A DNA stretch of 64,000 bases from Marinoscillum sp. 108 (GCF_902506655.1 NZ_LR734817.1:461667-525666); one strand, 5' to 3'; counted from the stretch's first letter, positions 54,377 through 64,000 are shown. Program-made: numbers and translations. Notes: generated by a model not told the origin, from the sequence alone.

Positions 54377-57300
54377 TCACTTCTTCAAAAGCTTGCCAAT
54401 GACTTCTTCGTCTTCCAACTGAAACTTCATCACGTAAGCCCCTCTGGCCAATCCCGACAAGTCCAGCCGGTCTTTCAGAATGTCTGCCTGCTTCTCCCAA
54501 GAACTTTGGTGGACCCTCCGCCCCTCCAAATCATAAATGGCCAGAGCTACCTTGCCCCTGCTACTATTATCCATTTTCACACCCATCCACTCCTGTACCG
54601 GATTTGGGAAAATAGAGATGCCTTTACCTGCAAGGTGTACCAACCCAAGAATCTCCTCTACAGTAAGGTCAAATGGTGCAACGGCAAATCCACCGCGGGC
54701 GTCAGACGCCTCCACCAGAATGTGGAAGATCTCTTCCGGGTCGTTGATGGTCAATCCGCTGGTCTGGAGCTTGGTTCCCACAATGGTGAAATTGAGGTTG
54801 TGATCATCACCAGAACCCGTGGCCAGCTCAAAGGTGAGTTCATCGTTATCCTGATCTTCAGCATCAAGCACGCCAACTTCATAACCATCTATCTGATTGG
54901 ATGGGATCACATCATTGCTCAAAGTGAGATCTGTTGGAGCATCATTTGCATCCAGAATTTCTATGGGAAGTATCTGCTCAAACTTTGCACCGCCTTCATC
55001 CTCCACTAATAAGCGCACTGAGTAAGTAGACTTCACCTCAAAATCAAAAACTTCATTGGTGACCAGCGTAGCATCCTCCACCAGAAAGCTAGCATTGTCT
55101 TCATCTCCAGACCCACTCACCATTGCAAAGGTGAACACCTCTCCTTCATCCTGATCAGATACCAACAGAGTACCTACAAGTGTTCCCTTCTCCTGATTTT
55201 CATTGACCGTGGAAGTGGTCAGCGAAAGGGCTTCAGGCGCTTCATTGACATCCAATACTTGAATAGAAAATGCACTTTGAAATGATTGACCAGCGCCATC
55301 GGTTACCGCCACAAGGATGGAGTAGCTTGACTGGGTTTCGAAATCGAAAGGTCCTGACGTGACCAAAGCACTGCCATCCAGAGTAAAATCAGCATTGTTC
55401 TCATCACCTTCACCTTCTACAAAACTGAAAGAAAAACTTTCTGACAGGTCTTCATCCACCGGCAGGAAGTCCCCTACCTTGGTGCCCACGGGTGCATTTT
55501 CCTCCACACTGGATGCGCTTAATTCCAAACCGTAGGGCGCTTCATTGACATCCGTCACCCCAATGGTAAACGCCTGCTGATAGATAGCCCCTTCTGCATC
55601 TGTGGAGTTCACTAAAATATGGAACTCAGATTGCTCTTCGAAATCAAATACCTGTGCCGACAGCAAAGCATCACCCAGGATAGAAAATGAAGCATTATCA
55701 TCTCCTCCGTTGCCAGCCACCAGCTGATAGGTAAAGACTTCAGATGCATCATTATCCATGGTGGAGAATTGACCTATTTCCTTACCTACGGCCTCATTCT
55801 CAGCTATCACATCCTGACTGAGCATAATGGCTGATGGGGCATCATTGATGTTGGAGATCTCTATTGTGAATGGCTCTTCATAATACTCCCCTCCGATATC
55901 CATTACCCTCACACGAATGCTATAGGTCGATTGCTCCTCAAAATCAAAAACTACGGCACTTTGCAGCTGCGATCCATCGATACTAAAACTGGAATTATCT
56001 TCATCTCCATCTCCCGAGACAAGTAAAAAAGTAAAAGTCTCTGACGCATCCACATCCTCTGCATCAAAATCACCAATCACTGTCCCTGCCAGCTCATTTT
56101 CCACAATCACATTGCTGCTCAAAGCAATATCCGTGGGTGCCTCATTGACATTCAAAATTTCGATGGTAAAAGACTGCTCCAGCGTTTGTCCTCCCCCATC
56201 AGTGGTCTTCACTCGAAGTGTGTAGCTGCTCTGGGTTTCAAAATCAAAAACCTCATCTGACACTAACTTATCTCCAACTATTGCAAACCGCGTGTTATCA
56301 TCATCTCCATCCCCGGCTACCAGGTCGTAGGTGTGGGTGTCGTCCACATCTTCATCCGTGGTTTCCAGTACGCCTATTTCAGATCCAGATGCCGCATTTT
56401 CGGAGAGCTCCGAAGCACTCAAAACAATAGCCGTGGGAGGGTCATTGGCATCTTCGGTGGTGATGATAAAGGATTGTTCGAAGCTTGCCAGATCACTATC
56501 AGTAACCCTTAGCCGGATACTGTGAGACATTTGGGTCTCATAATCAAACACTCCGGCACTTAACAGATTGGAGCCGTCCACCAAAAAGTCTGAATTATCA
56601 GTATCACCATCACCACTGACCAGAGAAAAGGTAAAAGACTCCTCGTCATCTTCATCAGTAGCAGCCAAAGTAGCAAGAGCAGTTCCTGATGACATATTTT
56701 CTGAGATCGTTACACTGCTTAATGAAATGGCCGTGGGGAGATCATTCGCATCCAACACCTGAATACTTAACACCTGCTGAAACGAGGCATTTTCACTGTC
56801 GACCACTTCCACCCTGATGCTAAATTCACTGGCTGTTTCAAAATTGAATTCCTCCAAGGAATAAAGGCTGGATTCCTCTAAAAGAAAGCGAGCATTATCA
56901 TCCGCCCCATCGCCGGACACCATCGAAAAAGTAAAGCTTTCTCCAGAATCCTGATCCTCCCCGGACAGTGCCCCGATGAAAGTACCTGCCTCCTCATTCT
57001 CAGAAATTTCATTGTCAGAAAGAAATACTCCGGTAGGGACATCATTCACATCCAACACCTCTATCTCCAGTGGCGCCATAAAAACACCGCCATCAGACAC
57101 CTGCACTTGCACCCGCATCTTCAAAGTAGATTTTTCTTCATAATCAAATACAGCCGCACTCTTAAGTGTAGACTCCTCTATGGAAAAAAGATCGTTATCA
57201 TCGTCACCCACACCCGACACCAGCGTGTAAATGTATGGTTCGGAAATACCTGTACCTTCCACTGAAAAATTCCCAATAGTGGATCCAGAGGAAACATTTT

Positions 57301-60300
57301 CGTTGATTTGATTATCCGAAATGAGAATCCCCGTCACATTTTCTTCTATGTCAAGAATATCTATGTCAAATGACTTCTGCAGTACTTCCCCACCACCATC
57401 AGTCACTTGCACCCTCACGCTGTAGCTGCTCTTCGTTTCAAAATCAAACTCCTCGGCACTGACCAGGTCGGCCCCATTAATGGAGAAACTGGTATTGTCA
57501 TCAGCACCATCTCCGGCTACTAAAGCATAGGTATAGGTATCTGCGAGATCTTCATCCACGGCAGACAGGGTGCCCACTACCGACCCCACATCACTACGCT
57601 CCATGATGTCACTATTGCTAAGTAAAATATCCGTCGGGAGTTCGTTTACATTAGTCACCTCAATAGTCAAAGCCTCCTCTAAACTGAGATCATAATTATC
57701 TGTTACTCTCACCCTAATGGAATATTGAGTTTTGGATTCATAATCAAAAATGGCTGCTGAGAGTAGATTCCCTCCATCCAGCGCAAAACTGGTATTATCG
57801 GTACTCCCTTCTCCTGATACCAACTCGTAATCAAAAGATTCATCTTCATCCTCATCCTCTGTGGAGAGGCTACCAACCAGCGTCCCGGTCGATTCATTTT
57901 CAGCTATTTCACTTCCAGTCAAAGAAAGACCTGTGGGTACTTCTCCTACATTCGTTACCGAAACCTCAAATACCTCCTCATACGACTCCTCTCCACTATC
58001 CGTGACACGGACACGGATACTGTAAGTCTTTTTGGTTTCATAATCAAATGGCTCGGCACTCAGTAGGCTCTCACCTTCAATGCTAAAATCAGTGTTATCG
58101 GTACTGCCCTCTCCTTCAACCAATGCATAAGTGAAGGTTTCTTCAAGATCTTCGTCCTCAGCTGAAAAAGTACCAATCAGGGTTTCCGATTCCTCATTTT
58201 CCGGAAGCTCTGAATTAGACAGGTTAAGTACTGTTGGAGCCTCCTCTTCGTCTGTAATGCTGATGTTAAAAACCTCTTCCAGGATTTCTCCTCCAGCGTC
58301 TGTTACTTTCACCCGTATGCTGTAGGATGACTGGGTTTCAAAATCAAAAACTTCCCCAGTCTTCAGTGCGTCATCATCAATAGAAAAACTGCTATTGTCA
58401 TCATCTCCGTCTCCCACCACCAAAGCAAATGTGAAAGATTCGGATGCATCCTGATCAGTCGCAGAGAAAGTTCCGACCTCAGTACCTACAACCTCGTTTT
58501 CTGAAACTGTGGCCGAGGACAAAGACAATGTGCCAGGGGCCTCATTGAGATCATTGATGGTAATGGAAAATTCTCCGGTAACGCTCCCAAAAGAGGCGGT
58601 CTCAGCTTCCACCCTAATTTCATATGTTGATTGCGTTTCGAAATCAAAAACTTCAGACGCATAAAGCACCCCATCGGTAATGGAAAAAGCATCATTATCT
58701 GTATCTCCGCTACCAGCCACCAAAGTATAGCTGGCTTCATATCCTTCGCTCAGCGAGAAAGTCCCTATTTCCTCACCGTTTTCGTTATTCTCATCAATAG
58801 CTTCAGCGGTGAGTTCTATGCTCCCCAGATCATAGATTGGGGTAATCACAAACTCATCAATAGCCACCCCCTCATCACCCACTGTATAATCCGAAATCAG
58901 GTAAAAAGCCAATTGAACGATGGGCTCACCGGCCAGAAAGCTGAGGTCTGTGGCAGCCGTGAGGTATCCACCGGAAGACCCATTCCACCCACTGACACCC
59001 AGTGCATCAAAAACACCGTTGTACCAGTTGGCAGTGCCCGATTCGATAATGGTATAATCCTCCGAAAGATCCGTGCGATAAGCCAGGATTACCCCATCAT
59101 AGTCCGCTTCTGTTTGGTAGAATATGTCAAAGCTCAACTCGGCACCATCCATGGCACTCAAATCAAAAACAGGTGACTCGGCAACATCATACAGGTCAGT
59201 GCCGTAGTTAGCATCCAAATCCGTCATGATCACTCCCGATCCGGATGAAGCTGAAGAGATATTGGTCTGAGCGGGAGTGCCCTGTTCCCAGACGCCACTG
59301 AGTGTCCACTGATGTGTCCCATCCTCAAAGCCTTCGGTATATGGGTAATCACTGATCGTAGTGACGCTCTCCACGGATGCAGTGAGGGTATTGTTAGAAG
59401 AAATCTCATCATCAGCTACAGATACACTTGCTGAAATACTGTAAGTACCAGGGGCGGAAAAATCATAAGTTGCAGTAAAAGTGTGCTGGTAAGTGGCCCC
59501 GGAAATCAATGATGAATTCACGGTTTCGGTCTGCTGCAGGACATCATTGATGGAATAAGATACCTCATAGGTACTTTGGGTGGCCGTACCATTGTTGCTC
59601 ACAGTTACCACTACAGATTCCGTTCCCAGCACACCACCAGCAGGCCCATCGATAGATGAAATGGCCAGGTCAATAGGAGCTGCCGGCATATAAGCTGAAT
59701 ATACACCATTGCCATGCGTACCAGCTACCACCAGATTGTCTGAATTTCGAACCACAATGTGATCTACCACCACAGCACCCAATTGATCAATATCCTCCTG
59801 CTCCCAGGATGTGTCATCTCCATCCAGATCCTGGGTGGTAAACATCCCCACACTGGTGCCCACCAGATAGAGCCTGCCATCGCCCAGTATTCTGGCGGTT
59901 CTCACAGAAGGACCGCTCCCTGATCCATCTGTATTTTCCTCCAGGTTACCACTGACATGGGTCCAGTTGGCTCCACCATCTGTTGTATGATAGATACTCT
60001 TGACAGAGTAATTGGACACCACTGCCAACAATTCGTCAGCATTTTCTTCATTGACGCCTATTCCTGACACATACCCCGACAGACCCGAAGGGCTAATATT
60101 GCTTACCACAGGGGTGGCAGCAGTCACGTCCTCTACTTTGTAGATCTGACCTCCTGATGTACCCAGATAGGTGGTGCCGGAACCCACCACACCAAATTCT
60201 GATACCACACCGCTTATTCCTGATAATGAGATGGTCTTCCACCCAGTAGAGGCTGTACCCGTACTTGCTGAGGTATTTACCCATAGGGCGTTGGTTCCTC

Positions 60301-62023
60301 CCAGGTAAAAAATGTCATCGTCATTGGGATCGAGATAAAATGGGGTGATGAAAAGGCTTGTGGAATAAGAATTCGGAGTAAATAGTGTGTATGAGTTAGG
60401 AGTTGGATCATCGGCATCCGTATGTCCGATCCTATAGATATTTGCGTTTTGTGAAGACATATACCGCGTAGCCCCATCACTTGCAAAAGCACTATACGCC
60501 CCATCTCCACTAAAAGGTGACGTCCAGTCTACTTCAGAATCTGTACTCAGAGTTAGCCAGGTGCCATTGTCCTGCAGACCAGCCAAAATCTGATCTTGCG
60601 GACCCACTGAAACCGCATAAACCTGCGTGGTAAGATAACCATTGTTAAGGGGAGTCCAGGTAATGGGGTAGGTAGCATTATCAGTAGACTGTACATCTGC
60701 GGTGTACTGAAGGCCTCCGTCATTTCCGGAGATCACCTGATCAGGATCAGAGGGATAAAAAACAAAAGAATGCTGATCCGGATGATGATCGGTGTATAGA
60801 GCGTAGCTATTATTAGCGGGGGTATACCCTCCTATCCAGTCAGTATTAGTAGTCGTAGCAAAGCCATCGGACGAACGGTAAAGGTTGGTGCCCCCAATAA
60901 TGACAAAATTAGGATCATCGGGTTTCACTTTAATCAATAAATCATACCCCCCTTGTGATGAGAAGTCTCCTGTTTGTCCGCCCTCCTGGGGAATCGATGC
61001 GCTTCTGTCTGCCCACAAACCCGTATCATCGTCGTATACCCAAAGTGCATGCCCGGAGGTGTTAGCCGAAGCCTCCGCCAGCAAATAAACAATGTCCTCA
61101 TTGGAAGCAGCCATTGCCAACTCTCCTCTACCAAAAGAGGGGAAACCAGAATCTGAGATGTCTGTCCAATTAGCACCATTATCGGTGGATTTATAAACTC
61201 CCGAAGTATTGTGGGCATAGACATTTCCACCAGTCCCTATCACTACATCGGACCAACCTGTGGAGTTCAGCGTCCGAGTCCAATTTGTCCCTCCATTGGC
61301 AGAAACGTGAATTCCTCCATAGTTGGCTACAATTACGTTGCCATTGTCAGGACTCACCACCACCTCGTGATTGTAATCGAAATACTGATCAAAAGTCTGT
61401 GGCATCTCCGTAGAGGTAGATGACAACAAGGTCCATGTGAGCCCGCCATCAGTTGACTTATACACTCCATCTCCTCTGTAAGAAGCTCCGGTGGCTCCAG
61501 CGGAGTTGCCAGCATACTCCCCGGTGATGTAATACCAGGTATCGGTCTGCCCGGAGCGGGTATCCTGAGCGATTCCGGTCACACTTTGTAGCTCGTTACT
61601 TCCAGTGGTCTTGGACCAGGTAGCTCCCCCATCCGCAGACCTCCAGACTCCACCAGACACTCCTCCGGCCAAAATCACCTCTTCGTCACTCACATCTATG
61701 GCCAGTGCCCGGGTTCTCCCGCCCACGTTGAATGGTCCTCTGCTAGACCAGCTAATCAGATTATCAGCCATGAAACGCCTTCCCTGGGGCTTAAGGGTTT
61801 CATTGTAGTAAGTGAGTTGTTTCTCGTAGATCTGCGAAGGAATCTCTCCGGTAACGGGATCTTGGGTTCTTAGTACTTCAAACGCCATCCGATCATTCGG
61901 ATTATCCTCCTGGCCATGAAAAACGGGCTTTTTGATGAGTTTCCCGATTGACCGATTTTGTGCTGAAACAGCACCGCTTATCAGGGTGCATAAGGCCAGG
62001 TATAAAATTCTCTTAGACAGCAT
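54377..62023 (-). CDS. Giant T9SS-exported surface protein with 14 cadherin-like repeats
   Basis: 2548 residues. Signal peptide 1-21; a propeller of sialidase/VPS10 type with Asp-box motifs (SADGGATW, STDGGLTW, TTDGGANW) about 60-790; a CARDB-like domain about 790-900; a jelly-roll/MAM-like domain about 905-1060; 14 cadherin-like repeats of close to 100 residues (about 1063-2460), each with the FDFETQSSYSIRVxVTD core; and a T9SS type A sorting domain (SIFPNPVQEW ... GAYVMKFQ) in the last ~83. The Asp/Glu/Asn-rich repeats suggest calcium-stiffened stalks. Likely an adhesin or surface-attached propeller; ligand or catalytic activity is unknown. Export needs the T9SS, to which the PorT-like protein at 4333-5106 belongs. 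Confidence 0.9.
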   Translation of the reverse strand: MLSKRILYLALCTLISGAVSAQNRSIGKLIKKPVFHGQEDNPNDRMAFEVLRTQDPVTGEIPSQIYEKQLTYYNETLKPQGRRFMADNLISWSSRGPFNVGGRTRALAIDVSDEEVILAGGVSGGVWRSADGGATWSKTTGSNELQSVTGIAQDTRSGQTDTWYYITGEYAGNSAGATGASYRGDGVYKSTDGGLTWTLLSSTSTEMPQTFDQYFDYNHEVVVSPDNGNVIVANYGGIHVSANGGTNWTRTLNSTGWSDVVIGTGGNVYAHNTSGVYKSTDNGANWTDISDSGFPSFGRGELAMAASNEDIVYLLAEASANTSGHALWVYDDDTGLWADRSASIPQEGGQTGDFSSQGGYDLLIKVKPDDPNFVIIGGTNLYRSSDGFATTTNTDWIGGYTPANNSYALYTDHHPDQHSFVFYPSDPDQVISGNDGGLQYTADVQSTDNATYPITWTPLNNGYLTTQVYAVSVGPQDQILAGLQDNGTWLTLSTDSEVDWTSPFSGDGAYSAFASDGATRYMSSQNANIYRIGHTDADDPTPNSYTLFTPNSYSTSLFITPFYLDPNDDDIFYLGGTNALWVNTSASTGTASTGWKTISLSGISGVVSEFGVVGSGTTYLGTSGGQIYKVEDVTAATPVVSNISPSGLSGYVSGIGVNEENADELLAVVSNYSVKSIYHTTDGGANWTHVSGNLEENTDGSGSGPSVRTARILGDGRLYLVGTSVGMFTTQDLDGDDTSWEQEDIDQLGAVVVDHIVVRNSDNLVVAGTHGNGVYSAYMPAAPIDLAISSIDGPAGGVLGTESVVVTVSNNGTATQSTYEVSYSINDVLQQTETVNSSLISGATYQHTFTATYDFSAPGTYSISASVSVADDEISSNNTLTASVESVTTISDYPYTEGFEDGTHQWTLSGVWEQGTPAQTNISSASSGSGVIMTDLDANYGTDLYDVAESPVFDLSAMDGAELSFDIFYQTEADYDGVILAYRTDLSEDYTIIESGTANWYNGVFDALGVSGWNGSSGGYLTAATDLSFLAGEPIVQLAFYLISDYTVGDEGVAIDEFVITPIYDLGSIELTAEAIDENNENGEEIGTFSLSEGYEASYTLVAGSGDTDNDAFSITDGVLYASEVFDFETQSTYEIRVEAETASFGSVTGEFSITINDLNEAPGTLSLSSATVSENEVVGTEVGTFSATDQDASESFTFALVVGDGDDDNSSFSIDDDALKTGEVFDFETQSSYSIRVKVTDAGGEILEEVFNISITDEEEAPTVLNLSNSELPENEESETLIGTFSAEDEDLEETFTYALVEGEGSTDNTDFSIEGESLLSAEPFDYETKKTYSIRVRVTDSGEESYEEVFEVSVTNVGEVPTGLSLTGSEIAENESTGTLVGSLSTEDEDEDESFDYELVSGEGSTDNTSFALDGGNLLSAAIFDYESKTQYSIRVRVTDNYDLSLEEALTIEVTNVNELPTDILLSNSDIMERSDVGSVVGTLSAVDEDLADTYTYALVAGDGADDNTSFSINGADLVSAEEFDFETKSSYSVRVQVTDGGGEVLQKSFDIDILDIEENVTGILISDNQINENVSSGSTIGNFSVEGTGISEPYIYTLVSGVGDDDNDLFSIEESTLKSAAVFDYEEKSTLKMRVQVQVSDGGVFMAPLEIEVLDVNDVPTGVFLSDNEISENEEAGTFIGALSGEDQDSGESFTFSMVSGDGADDNARFLLEESSLYSLEEFNFETASEFSIRVEVVDSENASFQQVLSIQVLDANDLPTAISLSSVTISENMSSGTALATLAATDEDDEESFTFSLVSGDGDTDNSDFLVDGSNLLSAGVFDYETQMSHSIRLRVTDSDLASFEQSFIITTEDANDPPTAIVLSASELSENAASGSEIGVLETTDEDVDDTHTYDLVAGDGDDDNTRFAIVGDKLVSDEVFDFETQSSYTLRVKTTDGGGQTLEQSFTIEILNVNEAPTDIALSSNVIVENELAGTVIGDFDAEDVDASETFTFLLVSGDGDEDNSSFSIDGSQLQSAVVFDFEEQSTYSIRVRVMDIGGEYYEEPFTIEISNINDAPSAIMLSQDVIAENEAVGKEIGQFSTMDNDASEVFTYQLVAGNGGDDNASFSILGDALLSAQVFDFEEQSEFHILVNSTDAEGAIYQQAFTIGVTDVNEAPYGLELSASSVEENAPVGTKVGDFLPVDEDLSESFSFSFVEGEGDENNADFTLDGSALVTSGPFDFETQSSYSILVAVTDGAGQSFQSAFSIQVLDVNEAPEALSLTTSTVNENQEKGTLVGTLLVSDQDEGEVFTFAMVSGSGDEDNASFLVEDATLVTNEVFDFEVKSTYSVRLLVEDEGGAKFEQILPIEILDANDAPTDLTLSNDVIPSNQIDGYEVGVLDAEDQDNDELTFELATGSGDDHNLNFTIVGTKLQTSGLTINDPEEIFHILVEASDARGGFAVAPFDLTVEEILGLVHLAGKGISIFPNPVQEWMGVKMDNSSRGKVALAIYDLEGRRVHQSSWEKQADILKDRLDLSGLARGAYVMKFQLEDEEVIGKLLKK
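54640..58835 (-). repeat. Tandem ~300-bp repeats encoding 14 cadherin-like modules
   Basis: Fourteen in-frame units of close to 300 bases within the giant gene. Each protein unit opens with an L-S-x-S/N-x-x-I-x-E-N-E-like segment and carries a GDGDDDN-like acidic turn and the DFETQSSYSIRV core. Units 2-13 are regular in length; the first and last are more diverged. The regularity points to growth by unequal recombination. Confidence 0.85.
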
Positions 62024-62167
62024 GTTAGGGTTATGTTTTGGTGATTGTCTGAAATACCATCAGACTGTTTTGAATTCATAAAGTGTAACGGGCACCTTCT
62101 CAAAAACCCCCAATAGGTTCTTAATAAAACCAGTACCGCGGTAATAAGCTTTAAATTTACACAAACC

Positions 62168-62509
62168 TCAATTACCAGAATTTCCTGGTCCAATAAGGTA
62201 TTTCCCACCACCCATCTGGGGTCTAAAATCTAAAACCAAAGTGTCAACACCTGGCTGAGTTTCTCCTTCGGCCGAAATGGTATCGCCGGCATTTAGATTT
62301 TCTTTAAAGCCAAAGCCCCGCCCCAAAATCTCCTCAATCACTAAAACAGATGAGTTACCCTCCGACGAAAGTGCATGAGCAAAGACCAGGCACTGATCCG
62401 GATGGAGACGATAATCAGGGGAGCTTTGAGTTCTTTCGATGGGGACGGATTTCTGAGGTCTGGATTGGCATTGGAATAATATGATAAGAATAAGGCTCCA
62501 ATATTTCAT
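62168..62509 (-). CDS. Small exported hypothetical protein, 113 aa
   Basis: N-terminal hydrophobic stretch ending LFQC, possibly a lipoprotein signal though the residue before Cys is unusual. The remainder has no recognised domain. Three bases after the upstream membrane-protein stop, so it is the second gene of that operon. Confidence 0.6.
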   Translation of the reverse strand: MKYWSLILIILFQCQSRPQKSVPIERTQSSPDYRLHPDQCLVFAHALSSEGNSSVLVIEEILGRGFGFKENLNAGDTISAEGETQPGVDTLVLDFRPQMGGGKYLIGPGNSGN

Positions 62510-62512
62510 CGC

Positions 62513-63025
62513 TCAGCTTTTATCGTCACTTTCAACAGAGCCACGTCCCCACTCCTGGAGGTCCTTCGATCCTACCCCAATTTCCGCAGACACTCGATCA
62601 AAAGTGGGTCTGACCAAAGAAAAAACGAACAGAACCACTACAAAAACAAAGGAAAACAATTGATCCTTGGTCAGGTATAACCCTAGTAGTCCAGCCACGG
62701 CCGCACCCGCCAGTATACCATACTGAATCAACTTCTTCGAGAGATACAGATCGAGCTTCTCCTTGATATCACTGAGCGCCTGCACCTCACTGATTACCGT
62801 CTTCCTATAGCTCTGAGCCAAAAAAATCAACACACCGGCCAGTACGACCAAAAGCATCTTTATGACCATGCTCTCCATGCCTTCTATCAATGGAGCATCC
62901 GGAAACTCCTTTTGGGTTTCGAGAAAGACAAAGGCAAACGGGAGTAGAGACCCCGCAATGATTCCATGAAAGATCAAATTGAAACGATGATAAAATCGCT
63001 CCCAGTTATTGTAGGGTTCAGACAT
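62513..63025 (-). CDS. Membrane protein, 170 aa
   Basis: Four predicted membrane helices (about 16-35, 50-68, 98-114, 119-137), with a charged, helical segment between the second and third and a hydrophilic C-terminus. No known family recognised. A TAACTTTG promoter box lies 23 bases upstream. Divergent from the SPFH gene. Confidence 0.72.
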   Translation of the reverse strand: MSEPYNNWERFYHRFNLIFHGIIAGSLLPFAFVFLETQKEFPDAPLIEGMESMVIKMLLVVLAGVLIFLAQSYRKTVISEVQALSDIKEKLDLYLSKKLIQYGILAGAAVAGLLGLYLTKDQLFSFVFVVVLFVFSLVRPTFDRVSAEIGVGSKDLQEWGRGSVESDDKS

Positions 63026-63047
63026 CCTTATCCAATAAGTTATTTTC

Positions 63048-63055
63048 CAAAGTTA
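63048..63055 (-). promoter_or_regulatory. -7 promoter element for the 63025 gene
   Basis: Minus-strand TAACTTTG, an exact TAnnTTTG, 23 bases before the start codon. No clear -33 element. Confidence 0.4.
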
Positions 63056-63102
63056 AAAACAAAGATTCATAGAACCTTTCTTCATTCTTCTCGTATTTAT
63101 AA

Positions 63103-63125
63103 TGATATCAATATGATATCATATT
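63103..63125 (+). promoter_or_regulatory. Tandem TGATATCA palindromes, candidate operator
   Basis: TGATATCA at 63103-63110 and again at 63114-63121, centres 11 bp apart, i.e. on one face of the helix. The second is inside a 16-bp perfect palindrome AATATGATATCATATT (63110-63125). Lies 22-44 bases before the SPFH start codon, in the promoter zone. Confidence 0.45.
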
Positions 63126-63146
63126 AAATTCACCAAACTAAAAACC

Positions 63147-64000
63147 ATGGACTCACAAGAAAAACTTTACTCCCCCATCTCTGGATACACCATTCTGGCC
63201 CTTTGCCTGATCGTGCTGTTCTCGTCCATCCTATTATTGATTGGACTCCGCATTCCTCACTTTGTTTTTGGGGTAGTACTTGGCATTGCTTTTATTCCCG
63301 GATTTTTCTTTGTCAACCCCAATGGATCCAGAGTCTTAGTGCTCTTTGGGAAATATGTCGGTACGGTCAAGGAAAACGGCTTTTTCTGGGTCAATCCCTT
63401 TTATACCAGAAAAAAAATTTCACTGCGAGCCAGGAATTTTGATAGCGAACGAGTGAAAGTAAACGACAACATCGGTAACCCGATTATGATCTCGGTCATT
63501 CTGGTATGGAGGGTGCGAGATACGTTTGCTGCGGCTTTTGAGGTGGATGATTACGAGAATTTTGTACGAGTACAGACCGATGCTGCAGTGAGAAAGCTGG
63601 CTGGAAGTTACCCTTACGACAATTTTGATGATGAGCAAGCAGAAATCACGCTGCGTTCTGGTCTGGACAGTGTGAATGAACACCTGGAGAAAGAGATTGA
63701 GGAGCGGCTTTCGATAGCAGGGATAGAAATACTGGAAGCCCGTATTGGTTACCTGGCCTATGCTGAAGAAATCGCCGGGGCCATGCTCAGAAGGCAGCAA
63801 GCCACCGCCATCGTAGCAGCCAGGCATAAAATAGTGGAAGGCGCCGTGAGCATGGTAGAAATGGCCATTGCGGAAATCGGTAAAAAAGAGATCGTAGACC
63901 TGGACGATGAACGAAAGGCCGCTATGGTCAGCAACCTAATGGTGGTACTCTGCGCAGACAAGGACATTACTCCCGTGGTAAACTCCGGCACCTTACACCA
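63147..64000 (+). CDS. SPFH/Band 7 domain protein, 3'-truncated
   Basis: 284 residues visible before the window end. ATG 63147; two membrane segments (about 13-57, including VFGVVLGIAFIPGFFFV), then a Band 7 domain (GFFWVNPFYTRKKISLRARN, then GNPIMISVILVWRVRDTFAA) and a helical part with AEEIAGAMLRRQQATAIVAA. The last visible residues (DITPVVNSGTLH) are near the normal C-terminus of the SPFH group common in Bacteroidota, so only a short part may be missing. Flotillin-like membrane organiser; regulated, probably, at the palindromes upstream. Confidence 0.9.
   Translation, partial: MDSQEKLYSPISGYTILALCLIVLFSSILLLIGLRIPHFVFGVVLGIAFIPGFFFVNPNGSRVLVLFGKYVGTVKENGFFWVNPFYTRKKISLRARNFDSERVKVNDNIGNPIMISVILVWRVRDTFAAAFEVDDYENFVRVQTDAAVRKLAGSYPYDNFDDEQAEITLRSGLDSVNEHLEKEIEERLSIAGIEILEARIGYLAYAEEIAGAMLRRQQATAIVAARHKIVEGAVSMVEMAIAEIGKKEIVDLDDERKAAMVSNLMVVLCADKDITPVVNSGTLH

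Noticed and set aside
54640-58835. Regular ~300-bp units read as a CRISPR or satellite-type array
   Set aside because: The units are in one open frame and encode cadherin-like domains with protein-level conservation.
62047-62065. GTCTGA/TCAGAC hairpin in the leader of the giant gene as a riboswitch
   Set aside because: A 6-bp stem with a 7-base loop and no further conserved structure; too weak.
62134-62143. TACCGCGGTA palindrome upstream of the giant gene as an operator
   Set aside because: Only 10 bp, single copy, with no second half-site or promoter box at a fitting distance.

Overview
The window looks like chromosomal DNA of a marine-type Bacteroidota, most likely a member of the Cytophagales. 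Supporting signs are a PorT-like protein beside UbiE, a giant surface protein with a type IX secretion (T9SS) sorting tail, families largely confined to this phylum (DUF5606, DUF4290, DUF2851, DUF3857/transglutaminase), promoters of the TAnnTTTG type, and little use of Shine-Dalgarno sites. The species cannot be named from the sequence alone. There is no tRNA, rRNA, insertion sequence, CRISPR array or prophage. Genes are packed tightly, with many 1-8 nt overlaps, and no gap exceeds about 300 bases.

Layout. 1-8992 holds core metabolism and housekeeping genes: 5'-truncated fbp, a small hydrolase pair, a thioesterase, engB, ubiE-porT-SDR, a saccharopine-reductase-like gene, and trmN6-rnhA-marC. 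9084-25762 is a housekeeping run: a TPR protein, a SerC-like aminotransferase with aroQ, xerD-pyrD-ftsK-lolA, pyrF, DUF2851, a multi-pass membrane protein, a NeuD-like acyltransferase, trhO, a nucleoside phosphorylase, and a histidine kinase/OmpR-type regulator pair. 25861-31381 is accessory: a Cu/Zn-SOD-like lipoprotein, two secreted-protein genes whose promoters share an unusual repeat array, a GH113-like hydrolase, an ECF sigma/anti-sigma pair, and a candidate small RNA. 31398-35665 is murA-DUF4290 and RidA-GNAT-aminopeptidase P. 35873-39268 holds a five-repeat lipoprotein and a subtilisin-like protease.

39568-49444 carries a YCII(DGPF)/ECF42-type sigma pair, an M16 protease, an O-methyltransferase, a LysM lytic transglycosylase, two DUF3857/transglutaminase paralogues, and a lone receiver protein. 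49565-51270 is dnaX, interrupted by a frame change at an A10 run. 51935-54295 is an ECF sigma/membrane protein/outer-membrane protein trio. 54377-62023 encodes a 2548-residue surface protein. The window ends with two small envelope genes and a 3'-truncated SPFH-domain gene.

The most unusual signals are (i) two promoters with identical geometry, each with four TGAC-type repeats at 10-10-11 bp spacing followed by a TATRATTG box at the same distance, (ii) the dnaX slippery run, (iii) a SOD-like lipoprotein that keeps the copper ligands but lacks the zinc histidines, and (iv) a structured element with an orphan terminator upstream of murA. Everything here was read by eye; no database search was run.
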